Below are positions 1-5,016 of a DNA stretch of 8,303 nucleotides, one piece after another. The translations under genes were made by a program, and so were the position numbers. The notes below the pieces were generated by a model. The model did not search any database. It was given only the letters and a program-made list of their open reading frames with translations, and was not told the DNA's origin. The stretch's first letter is position 1, and every line of letters begins with the position of its first letter. The DNA is from Anaerobacillus sp. (GTDB lineage: Bacteria; Bacillota; Bacilli; Bacillales; Anaerobacillaceae): NCBI GenBank assembly GCA_007118195.1, contig SKSA01000391.1, positions 1 to 8,303 on the forward strand. The letters are read 5' to 3'.

Positions 1-1170
1 AAATTCGCAGAACTTGTTTGTAGTAATTCTTTAAGATCTAACACCTTGTCGAATGCAGTCGGTGTTCTAAAAGAAGAAATGAGGTATTTACAATCTGTGA
101 TCATCGGGTCAGCGGATGATTGTGCTGTTCCTGCTGGCGGTGCTTTGGCAGTTGATCGTCATGAATTTGCTGAACTTGTTACTGAGCGAGTGAAAAATCA
201 TCCGCTTGTAGAAGTAGTCACTGAGGAGATAGTTGAAATTCCCGAAGGTCCTACTGTTATTGCATCAGGGCCACTTACTTCTCAAAAACTTTCCGGCGAG
301 CTAAGGAAACTTACTAGTGAAGAATACTTATATTTTTATGATGCAGCAGCGCCGATTATAGACGTTGAAAGTATCGATAAAGAAAAAGTGTATTTAAAAT
401 CACGTTACGATAAAGGTGAAGCTGCTTATTTAAATTGCCCGATGAATGAAGAGGAATTTGATCGTTTTTATGAAGCTTTAATAAGTGCGGAAACAGTTCC
501 ATTAAAGGAATTTGAAAAGGAAATCTTTTTTGAAGGGTGCATGCCAATAGAAGTTTTGGCTAGAAGAGGCAAGAAAACGCTTTTATTCGGCCCGATGAAG
601 CCAGTTGGGTTAGAAGATCCTAAAACGGGAAAAAGACCGTATGCGGTCGTCCAGTTACGCCAAGATAATCAATCTGGGACTCTTTATAACATTGTTGGAT
701 TTCAAACTCATTTAAAGTGGGGCCCACAAAAAGAAGTTCTTCAGTTAATACCAGGGCTTGAACAGGCAGAAATTGTTCGTTATGGAGTTATGCATCGTAA
801 CACTTTTATTAATTCACCTAAGCTATTATTACCTACGTATCAATATAAAGCTCGTAGTGACCTTTTTTTTGCTGGACAAATAACCGGTGTGGAAGGATAT
901 GTAGAATCGGCAGCTGCTGGTTTAGTTGCTGGTTTAAACGCAGCGAGGTTTGTAAATAATAAGGAACTAATGGTATTTCCCCAAGAAACGATCATAGGAA
1001 GTATGGCTAGTTACATAACAACCGCTAACCAAAAGAACTTTCAACCGATGAATGCAAATTTTGGTTTGCTACCGCCGATTGAGCCTCGTATTAAAAATAA
1101 AAAAGAACGATATGAGCACTTAGCATCGAGAGCGTTAGATACAATTCAGAATTTTGTGAAAAGTTTGTAA
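1..1170 (+). CDS. trmFO: TrmFO, methylenetetrahydrofolate-tRNA-(uracil-5-)-methyltransferase (5' end cut by window)
   Basis: Cytoplasmic flavoenzyme that makes 5-methyluridine at position 54 of the tRNA T-loop, using methylene-tetrahydrofolate as carbon donor and reduced FAD (family knowledge). The frame is open from base 1, so the gene begins outside the window; the TTG at 46 is an internal Leu codon, not a start. The 389 visible residues align with B. subtilis TrmFO from about residue 47, giving a predicted full length of 435. The missing part would carry the N-terminal FAD-binding GxGxxG motif. Both functional cysteines are visible: the CSNS cysteine (codon 19-21, Cys53 in B. subtilis numbering) and the FEGCMP cysteine (codon 538-540, Cys226). 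Near the C-terminus, [13 protein letters not shown] (from about 868) is the conserved FAD-contacting segment. Downstream one would expect xerC in Bacillus, but it is absent here. Identification is secure. Confidence 0.97.
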   Translation, partial: KFAELVCSNSLRSNTLSNAVGVLKEEMRYLQSVIIGSADDCAVPAGGALAVDRHEFAELVTERVKNHPLVEVVTEEIVEIPEGPTVIASGPLTSQKLSGELRKLTSEEYLYFYDAAAPIIDVESIDKEKVYLKSRYDKGEAAYLNCPMNEEEFDRFYEALISAETVPLKEFEKEIFFEGCMPIEVLARRGKKTLLFGPMKPVGLEDPKTGKRPYAVVQLRQDNQSGTLYNIVGFQTHLKWGPQKEVLQLIPGLEQAEIVRYGVMHRNTFINSPKLLLPTYQYKARSDLFFAGQITGVEGYVESAAAGLVAGLNAARFVNNKELMVFPQETIIGSMASYITTANQKNFQPMNANFGLLPPIEPRIKNKKERYEHLASRALDTIQNFVKSL

Positions 1171-1215
1171 AGTATCTTGCAAACAAGAATCTGTTGTGGT
1201 ATTATTTAGAGGCTC

Positions 1216-1244
1216 TTGTTGGGTGAGAATATATTGTTTATAAA
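1216..1244 (+). promoter_or_regulatory. Possible sigma-A promoter for the hslVU-codY unit
   Basis: A TATAAA -10 element (1239-1244, five of six consensus bases) lies 17 bp downstream of TTGTTG (1216-1221, three of six, with the important TTG intact). With xerC missing, hslV needs either readthrough from trmFO or its own promoter. This is the best candidate I see between the two genes. It would give a leader of roughly 345 nt before the hslV start. The -35 match is weak and AT-rich DNA produces such matches by chance, so confidence is low. Confidence 0.3.
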
Positions 1245-1349
1245 TGGAATGCAATTAGAAATGTTTAGGCGTTTTTTCAGGTTGAGAGGAACGATTTCAA
1301 TTACACTGTTTACAGATAGATAAAGGATATTGAATATTTCTCATCTTTC

Positions 1350-1389
1350 ATGAAGCAGCATAGCCTTTTTAGTTACGCTGCTGTTTCAT
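1350..1389 (+). other. Hairpin in the trmFO-hslV intergenic region
   Basis: ATGAAGCAGCA (1350-1360) pairs with TGCTGTTTCAT (1379-1389) over 11 bp with one G-U pair. The stem can continue as TAGC/GTTA (1361-1364 with 1372-1375) after a 3-nt bulge, leaving a 7-nt loop. No T-run follows the 3' arm, so it does not fit a standard intrinsic terminator. It could be an RNA processing or stability element in the hslV leader, or a relic of a repeat. Function is unknown. Confidence 0.45.
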
Positions 1390-1506
1390 ATGGACTTGTA
1401 AGGCTTTATTTAACTGAAATGATTTTCAAAAAGAATAAAGGTTGCGCGGAGGTTTCGAGATTTTCTAACTCGGGACGATTTCGGGTTTAGGTAAAGGGCG
1501 AAACGA

Positions 1507-1533
1507 TGTTATCTTCCTTTAGGAAGATATACA
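1507..1533 (+). other. Stable hairpin in the hslV leader
   Basis: TATCTTCC (1510-1517) and GGAAGATA (1522-1529) form a perfect 8-bp stem around a TTTA loop. A TGT/ACA pairing (1507-1509 with 1531-1533) extends it to 11 bp past one bulged T at 1530. It ends about 50 nt before the hslV Shine-Dalgarno sequence and has no T-run after it. It overlaps the ATG at 1506 that opens the long hslV frame, which speaks against that ATG as the real start. A role in transcript stability or translation control is possible but not shown. Confidence 0.5.
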
Positions 1534-1582
1534 ATAGATTCGTACATAAGTACATATCATGGCGCTCAGCGATTTTTTTGTT

Positions 1583-1589
1583 AGGAGGG
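1583..1589 (+). promoter_or_regulatory. hslV ribosome binding site that fixes a TTG start
   Basis: AGGAGGG lies 6 nt before the TTG at 1596-1598, near-ideal spacing for a Bacillus ribosome binding site. The far-upstream in-frame ATG at 1506 has only a weak AAAGGG before it, so this site decides the start. The Shine-Dalgarno sequence is bracketed by two copies of a 10-bp sequence with seven Ts (1571-1580 and 1589-1598); the second copy contains the start codon. Confidence 0.85.
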
Positions 1590-1595
1590 ATTTTT

Positions 1596-2138
1596 TTGGA
1601 ACATTCTTTTCATGCGACGACGATATTTGCGATCCACCATAACGGTAAATGTGCAATGAGTGGAGATGGTCAGGTAACATTTGGGAATGCCGTAGTGATG
1701 AAACATACTGCTAGAAAAGTTCGTAAATTATATAACGGAAAAGTTTTAGCTGGTTTTGCTGGTTCAGTTGCTGATGCATTTACGTTATTTGAAAAATTTG
1801 AAGCTAAATTAGATGAGTATAACGGTAATTTGCAAAGAGCGGCTGTGGAATTAGCCAAAGAATGGCGAAGCGATAAAGTACTTAGACGTCTTGAAGCAAT
1901 GTTAATTGTTGCCAATGCTGATAATTTGTATCTTGTTTCAGGTACTGGAGAAGTGATTGAGCCAGATGACGGTATTTTAGCGATTGGATCAGGTGGCAAT
2001 TATGCGTTATCTGCAGGGCGGGCGTTAAAAAAGCATGCCCCGCACCTTGAGGCGAAAGAAATTGCGATGGCATCACTACAAACCGCTGCGGAAATATGTG
2101 TATACACGAACAATAATATCGTTTTAGAAGAACTATAA
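1596..2138 (+). CDS. hslV: HslV (ClpQ/CodW), peptidase subunit of the HslUV protease
   Basis: Proteasome-beta-like peptidase that forms a double-ring core capped by the HslU ATPase and degrades unfolded or regulatory proteins in the cytoplasm. I start it at the TTG at 1596, giving 180 residues; B. subtilis ClpQ has 181. The longer frame from 1506 would add 30 residues unlike anything in the family and block the N-terminal active site. Conserved stretches are SFHATTIFA at the N-terminus, [41 protein letters not shown], and [12 protein letters not shown] near residue 125. The N-terminus reads Met-Glu-His-Ser-Phe-His-Ala-Thr-Thr. B. subtilis CodW has Ser straight after Met and was reported to use it as nucleophile; here Glu follows Met, so Thr8 exposed by propeptide removal is the more likely nucleophile (inference). 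It is followed by hslU after an unusually long 144-nt gap. Confidence 0.96.
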   Translation: MEHSFHATTIFAIHHNGKCAMSGDGQVTFGNAVVMKHTARKVRKLYNGKVLAGFAGSVADAFTLFEKFEAKLDEYNGNLQRAAVELAKEWRSDKVLRRLEAMLIVANADNLYLVSGTGEVIEPDDGILAIGSGGNYALSAGRALKKHAPHLEAKEIAMASLQTAAEICVYTNNNIVLEEL

Positions 2139-2148
2139 AGTTCCGTAT

Positions 2149-2204
2149 TTGAGTTATAAATTATTTAAAAGTAATGCTTCGAAGCTTTGCTTCCATTAAC
2201 TCAA
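2149..2204 (+). repeat. Inverted-repeat structure between hslV and hslU
   Basis: A compact hairpin is formed by GAAGC/GCTTC (2181-2185 with 2189-2193, TTT loop) stacked on TAATG/CATTA (2172-2176 with 2194-2198), with CTTC (2177-2180) bulged out. The bulge is part of an alternative perfect palindrome GCTTCGAAGC (2176-2185). Further out, TTGAGTTA (2149-2156) is the exact reverse complement of TAACTCAA (2197-2204), which overlaps the first heptamer of the adjoining array. The 10-bp inner stem has no T-run after it. Its position flush against the array suggests the two belong to one repeated element (inference). Confidence 0.55.
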
Positions 2205-2267
2205 AACTCAAAACTCAAAACTCAACATTCAACATTCAACATTCAAAACTTAACATTCAACATTCAA
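2198..2267 (+). repeat. Ten-copy heptanucleotide tandem repeat
   Basis: Ten gapless 7-bp units fill these 70 bp: four AACTCAA, three CATTCAA, one AACTTAA and two CATTCAA. All units share the form (A/C)A(C/T)T(C/T)AA. The array ends one base before the purine-rich hslU ribosome binding site, so it lies in the transcribed leader of hslU inside the operon. Since 7 is not a multiple of 3 and none of the three + strand registers of the units contains a stop, the array is open and reads as a repetitive [14 protein letters not shown]-like peptide in the hslU frame; that peptide is almost certainly not made. Similar 7-bp arrays (STRR sequences) are known in cyanobacteria; I do not know a named family for this one. 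Confidence 0.93.
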
Positions 2268-2275
2268 AGAGGGAG
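2268..2275 (+). promoter_or_regulatory. hslU ribosome binding site that fixes the ATG at 2283
   Basis: AGAGGGAG with core GGGAG (2271-2275) sits 7 nt before ATG 2283. It is an imperfect Shine-Dalgarno sequence, weaker than those of hslV and codY, and directly abuts the heptamer array. It supports ATG 2283 over the TTG at 2187 that opens the longer frame. Confidence 0.75.
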
Positions 2276-2282
2276 CGATCGA

Positions 2283-3680
2283 ATGGATAATCATTTAACA
2301 CCTCGACAAATTGTAGAGAAATTGGATCAATTTATAATTGGTCAAGATAAAGCTAAACGTTCTGTTGCCATTGCACTTCGTAATCGTTATCGCAGAGCGC
2401 AGTTAGAAGAGAAACTTCGCGATGAAGTAACGCCCAAAAATATTTTAATGATAGGTCCAACTGGGGTAGGGAAAACCGAAATAGCTAGAAGGCTTGCTAA
2501 ACTAGTTGGTGCACCTTTTGTTAAAGTGGAAGCGACGAAGTTTACAGAAGTTGGCTATGTTGGTCGTGATGTAGAATCAATGGTTCGTGATCTTGTTGAA
2601 ACATCGATACGTCTCGTTAAAGAAGACCGAATGAAAAAGGTAAAAGGAAAAGCTGAAGAGAACGCTAACAAGCGTATCGTAGAGTTACTTGTTCCTTCGA
2701 AAAAGAAGGAAACTTCATATAAAAATCCGTTTGAAATGATTTTTGGGGGGCAAAATCAACCTCAGCCTGAGCAAGTAGAAAACAATGAAGAGGAAGATAT
2801 ACAGGAGCGAAGAAGAAGAATTGAACATCAGCTAGCTCTAGGAGAACTTGAGGACCATTATGTAACAGTAGAAGTTGAAGAGCAATCAAGTGGTTTTTTA
2901 GATATGTTCCAAGGCTCGGGAATGGAGCAAATGGGTATGAATATGCAAGAAATGCTCGGGAACATGGTCCCTAAAAAGAAGAAAAAGCGAAAATTAACGG
3001 TAAGAGAAGCTCGTAAAGTTTTAACCGATGATGAAGCGCAAAAACTTATCGATATGGATGAGGTAACTCAAGAAGCGGTTTTGAGAGCTGAACAATTGGG
3101 GATTATATTCATAGATGAAATTGATAAAGTCGCAGGAAAAAGTCAACAATCGACGGCAGATGTATCGAGGGAAGGTGTACAAAGAGACATTTTACCAATT
3201 GTCGAAGGTTCTACTGTTATTACTAAATATGGACCTGTTCGTACCGACCATGTACTATTCATCGCAGCAGGTGCGTTTCACTTAGCGAAACCATCCGACT
3301 TGATTCCGGAGTTACAAGGTCGCTTTCCGATTCGTGTTGAGCTTGCGAACTTAACTGTAGAGGATTTTGTTAAAATCTTAATTGAACCAAATAATGCATT
3401 AATTAAGCAATATCAAGCATTACTTGCTACAGAAGGTATACAAGTTGTTTTTTCTGACGATGCTATTCAGAGAATAGCAAAAATTGCGACAGAGGTAAAT
3501 CAAGACACAGAGAACATTGGTGCTAGAAGGCTTCACACGATTTTAGAAAGGCTTCTTGAAGATTTATCTTTTGAGGCGCCTGACATCAACCTAGAAGAGA
3601 TTGTTATCACTCCTACATACGTAGAGGAAAAATTAGCGACAATTGCCAAAAACCGAGATTTAAGCCAATACATTTTATAG
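2283..3680 (+). CDS. hslU: HslU (ClpY/CodX), AAA+ ATPase subunit of the HslUV protease
   Basis: Hexameric Clp/Hsp100 unfoldase that uses ATP to unfold substrates and thread them into HslV. Starting at ATG 2283 gives 465 residues; B. subtilis ClpY has 467. Starting at 2187 would add 32 residues encoded mainly by the heptamer array. Visible elements: the N-terminal [17 protein letters not shown] box, Walker A GPTGVGKT (58-65), the pore loop GYVG (91-94), an inserted I-domain from roughly 110 to 245 with acidic and basic patches, Walker B IDEID (277-281), the ELQGRFPIR segment with the probable arginine finger (343-351), sensor-2 GARR (413-416), and a C-terminal tail ending DLSQYIL of the kind that docks into HslV. 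No key residue is missing. It is followed by codY after 27 nt, so the two are probably co-transcribed, as in B. subtilis. Confidence 0.98.
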   Translation: MDNHLTPRQIVEKLDQFIIGQDKAKRSVAIALRNRYRRAQLEEKLRDEVTPKNILMIGPTGVGKTEIARRLAKLVGAPFVKVEATKFTEVGYVGRDVESMVRDLVETSIRLVKEDRMKKVKGKAEENANKRIVELLVPSKKKETSYKNPFEMIFGGQNQPQPEQVENNEEEDIQERRRRIEHQLALGELEDHYVTVEVEEQSSGFLDMFQGSGMEQMGMNMQEMLGNMVPKKKKKRKLTVREARKVLTDDEAQKLIDMDEVTQEAVLRAEQLGIIFIDEIDKVAGKSQQSTADVSREGVQRDILPIVEGSTVITKYGPVRTDHVLFIAAGAFHLAKPSDLIPELQGRFPIRVELANLTVEDFVKILIEPNNALIKQYQALLATEGIQVVFSDDAIQRIAKIATEVNQDTENIGARRLHTILERLLEDLSFEAPDINLEEIVITPTYVEEKLATIAKNRDLSQYIL

Positions 3681-3707
3681 AAGAGAATATTTTAGGAGGA
3701 TTTAGAA

Positions 3708-4484
3708 ATGGATCTATTAACAAAAACGAGAAAAATTAATGAAATGTTACAAAAAACAGCTGGTCAACCAGTCAATTTTAAAGATATGGCTGAGACGCTT
3801 CGTGATGTTATCGAAGCTAATATTTTTATTCTAAGTAGACGCGGAAAGTTATTAGGGTTTTCAATTAAACAGGAAATTGAAAACGAAAGAATGAAAAAGA
3901 TGTTAGAAGATCGTCAATTTCCTGAAGAGTATACAACGAACTTGTTTAAAATTAATGAAACTTCGTCGAACTTAGATATTGAAAGTGAATTTACTGCTTT
4001 CCCAGTTGAGAATAAAGACCTTTTCAGTAAAGGCTTGACAACGATAGTTCCGATTAATGGTGGAGGAAACAGAATTGGAACATTAATTCTTGCTAGGTTA
4101 ACTAACTCATTTGATAATGATGACTTAATGTTAGCTGAATATGGTGCTACTGTTGTAGGGATGGAAATTTTACATGAGAAAACTGTAGAAATTGAACAGG
4201 AAGCTAGAAGTAAAGCAGTTGTTCAAATGGCGATTGGTTCACTTTCATACAGCGAACTAGAAGCTGTGGAACATATTTTCCATGAATTAGATGGTAATGA
4301 AGGCTTACTAGTAGCTTCGAAAATTGCCGATAGAGTAGGAATAACTCGTTCAGTGATTGTAAATGCGTTGCGAAAGCTTGAAAGTGCCGGTGTGATTGAG
4401 TCGCGCTCTTTAGGTATGAAAGGTACGTATATTAAAGTGTTAAATGATAAGTTTCTAGTTGAGTTAGAGAAGTTAAAGTCATAA
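3708..4484 (+). CDS. codY: CodY, GTP- and branched-chain-amino-acid-sensing transcriptional repressor
   Basis: Global regulator of low-GC Gram-positives that, when bound by Ile/Leu/Val and GTP, represses nutrient-acquisition, stationary-phase and, in B. subtilis, motility genes. Length is 258 residues (B. subtilis 259). The N-terminal GAF domain keeps the ligand-pocket residues Arg61, Met62, Met65, Phe71, Phe98 and Val100. The C-terminal winged helix-turn-helix (about 203-222, [20 protein letters not shown]) is essentially identical to that of B. subtilis, including the GMKGTYIKV wing. The start at ATG 3708 is supported by AGGAGGA (3694-3700) 7 nt upstream. It closes the hslV-hslU-codY unit; the flagellar operon follows after a 532-bp gap. 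That gap holds a CodY-box-like sequence, which fits the reported CodY repression of fla/che in B. subtilis. Confidence 0.98.
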   Translation: MDLLTKTRKINEMLQKTAGQPVNFKDMAETLRDVIEANIFILSRRGKLLGFSIKQEIENERMKKMLEDRQFPEEYTTNLFKINETSSNLDIESEFTAFPVENKDLFSKGLTTIVPINGGGNRIGTLILARLTNSFDNDDLMLAEYGATVVGMEILHEKTVEIEQEARSKAVVQMAIGSLSYSELEAVEHIFHELDGNEGLLVASKIADRVGITRSVIVNALRKLESAGVIESRSLGMKGTYIKVLNDKFLVELEKLKS

Positions 4485-4555
4485 TAAGTAATAAACTCAG
4501 TTGATGAGTTAAATAGGGTTAGGCATCTACAGTAATAAGGTTTATGATTGTGCCT

Positions 4556-4574
4556 CTTATTATAATAAGGAGGA
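4556..4574 (+). other. Palindrome fused to an orphan Shine-Dalgarno sequence
   Basis: CTTATTA (4556-4562) is directly followed by its reverse complement TAATAAG (4563-4569), which runs into AAGGAGGA (4567-4574). An upstream copy of TAATAAGG (4533-4540) could also pair with CTTATTA, so the RNA has two exclusive pairings and only the downstream one covers the Shine-Dalgarno-like sequence. No ATG, GTG or TTG lies at usable distance after it, so it is an orphan and may be coincidental. Confidence 0.4.
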
Positions 4575-4753
4575 ACAACCGATCATACTCCAGACACTAG
4601 ACGATGTTCTACCCTTTTTTTGTGTAAATTATAAATCGTCGTCGGTTGACTTGGTTGAACAACCCTTTATACGACTAGTTAAGAGCACAGTGAAAGTAGT
4701 CAACTATATTTGCATATAGGGTGGAAATAAGATTCTCATGAATGTTATGTTTG

Positions 4754-4775
4754 AACATTTTTTGAAAAAAATGTT
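4754..4775. repeat. 10-bp perfect inverted repeat, AT-rich
   Basis: AACATTTTTT (4754-4763) and AAAAAATGTT (4766-4775) are exact reverse complements separated by GA. Dyads of this type can be protein-binding sites; as RNA the stem would be weak (two G/C pairs at most). It resembles the CodY box only partly (about 11 of 15 positions in one register). Confidence 0.5.
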
Positions 4776-4824
4776 ACGAATTTATTAAATCTATCCTTAA
4801 TTTTAAAATGGAAAATACTTTCCC

Positions 4825-4853
4825 TTAAGTATTGATGTTGGAAATTGTATAAT
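4825..4853 (+). promoter_or_regulatory. Possible sigma-A promoter with perfect -10
   Basis: A perfect TATAAT (4848-4853) follows a poor -35 match TTAAGT (4825-4830) at 17 bp. The terminator-like hairpin at 4868-4901 and the CodY-like box lie just downstream, so transcripts from here would meet both. It may be real or a chance match in AT-rich DNA. Confidence 0.3.
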
Positions 4854-4867
4854 AAATTACGTACTTT

Positions 4868-4901
4868 AAAAAAGGTTTCAGAAAAGCAATGGTCCTTTTT
4901 T
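4868..4901 (+). terminator. Terminator-like A-run/T-run hairpin upstream of flgB
   Basis: AAAAAAGG (4868-4875) pairs with CCTTTTTT (4894-4901) over 8 bp with an 18-nt loop. The A-run and T-run would let it act in either direction, as in many compact Bacillus terminators. Only two G-C pairs and a long loop make it weak. It lies about 385 nt after the codY stop, far for a codY terminator, but no better candidate occurs in the gap. Confidence 0.35.
4873..4887. promoter_or_regulatory. Candidate CodY box upstream of the flagellar operon
   Basis: AGGTTTCAGAAAAGC matches the CodY consensus AATTTTCWGAAAATT at 11 of 15 positions. The central TTTCAGAAAA is intact and the four mismatches fall in the outer positions 2, 3, 14 and 15. 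It lies about 65 bp upstream of the better flgB promoter candidate, and codY is the adjacent gene. CodY is reported to repress the fla/che operon in B. subtilis, so the location makes sense, but 11/15 matches are common in AT-rich DNA. Confidence 0.35.
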
Positions 4902-4953
4902 CATATTATGTTTTAGGGCTTTGTAATTAAAATTTGACAAAACAAAACAACAT

Positions 4954-4983
4954 TAGACAATTAGCGAGTACATATTATACAAT
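4954..4983 (+). promoter_or_regulatory. Likely sigma-A promoter of the flgB operon
   Basis: TAGACA (4954-4959, five of six bases) and TACAAT (4978-4983, five of six) are spaced 18 bp. Transcription would start near 4990, leaving a short leader before the flgB ribosome binding site at 5005. A perfect TTGACA at 4934-4939 lies further upstream but has no -10 at proper distance. In B. subtilis the fla/che operon has a main sigma-A promoter directly upstream of flgB, which fits. Confidence 0.5.
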
Positions 4984-5004
4984 ACGTCTAGTAGTGTATT
5001 TTTT

Positions 5005-5011
5005 AGGGGGG
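5005..5011 (+). promoter_or_regulatory. flgB ribosome binding site, atypical all-G form
   Basis: AGGGGGG ends 5 nt before ATG 5017. It replaces the usual central A of AGGAGG with G, which weakens pairing with 16S rRNA to a GGGG core or a G-U pair. Every other flagellar gene in the window has an intact AGGAGG-type site. Confidence 0.65.
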
Positions 5012-5016
5012 TATAT

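Larger units (their letters stand above)
1171..1595. other. Gene-free trmFO-hslV intergenic region lacking xerC
   Basis: These 425 bp hold no open frame with recognisable similarity to a protein. In B. subtilis the tyrosine recombinase gene xerC (codV, about 900 bp) occupies this place. I read 1171-1330 in the three forward frames and parts of the rest, and saw no XerC motif (no R..HxxR active-site context, no conserved N-terminal SAM-like pattern). The longest frame in 1171-1330 is about 37 codons (about 1210-1320), with no good start signal. The region holds a possible sigma-A promoter, two hairpins and the hslV Shine-Dalgarno sequence. The stretch from about 1441 to 1505 looks more GC-rich than its surroundings and contains repeated CGGGA/CGGGT-like words of unknown meaning. 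Confidence 0.7.
4485..5016. other. codY-flgB intergenic region, no gene
   Basis: These 532 bp are AT-rich and carry no credible protein gene. One frame is open from 4513 to 4716 but has no start codon behind the AAGGAGGA at 4567-4574. The region is rich in small dyads: AACTCA/TGAGTT (4494-4499 with 4505-4510) just after codY; a perfect 14-bp palindrome CTTATTATAATAAG (4556-4569); CTATAT/ATATAG with a TTGC loop (4704-4719); a 10-bp inverted repeat at 4754-4775; and a terminator-like hairpin at 4868-4901. Two possible sigma-A promoters lie in the last 200 bp. It probably ends the codY transcript and starts the flagellar operon. I found no convincing sigma-D promoter. Confidence 0.75.

Noticed and set aside
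46..48. TTG at 46 as the start of trmFO.
   Set aside because: The frame is open to base 1 and the upstream codons encode [10 protein letters not shown], including a conserved catalytic Cys, so the gene simply starts outside the window.
1163..1184. Hairpin over the trmFO stop codon (GTTTGTAA with TTGCAAAC).
   Set aside because: Eight pairs with one G-U are present, but there is no T-run after it and few G-C pairs, so it is not a convincing terminator.
1421..1435. CodY-box-like GATTTTCAAAAAGAA upstream of hslV.
   Set aside because: It matches only 10 of 15 consensus positions and breaks the central core; too weak for AT-rich DNA.
1506..1595. In-frame 30-residue N-terminal extension of HslV from ATG 1506.
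   Set aside because: It is unlike HslV N-termini, has only a weak ribosome binding site, lies in a hairpin, and a much better AGGAGGG plus TTG start at 1596 gives the family's normal length.
1670..1999. Minus-strand open frames, for example 109 codons inside hslV and others inside hslU, flgC and fliF.
   Set aside because: They are shadows of strongly conserved + strand genes, without ribosome binding sites or recognisable protein patterns.
2187..2282. In-frame 32-residue extension of HslU from TTG 2187.
   Set aside because: It is encoded mostly by the heptamer array and has no ribosome binding site; ATG 2283 gives the normal 465 residues.
4578..4585. ACCGATCA as a sigma-D -10 element (consensus GCCGATAT).
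   Set aside because: Only five of eight bases match and there is no TAAA at the required 15-16 bp upstream.
4598..4621. Intrinsic terminator TAGA...TCTA followed by seven Ts.
   Set aside because: The stem is only four to five pairs with a bulge and three bases intervene before the T-run; not stable enough to call.
4513..4719. Open frame of 68 codons between codY and flgB.
   Set aside because: It has no ATG/GTG/TTG near the AAGGAGGA at 4567-4574 and no recognisable protein pattern; the first possible start codon is a TTG at 4651 with no ribosome binding site.
4741..4790. 16-codon mini-ORF beginning ATG 4740 (MNVMFEHF...).
   Set aside because: Its best Shine-Dalgarno-like sequence GGTGG lies about 13 nt away, and the codons come from an inverted repeat.
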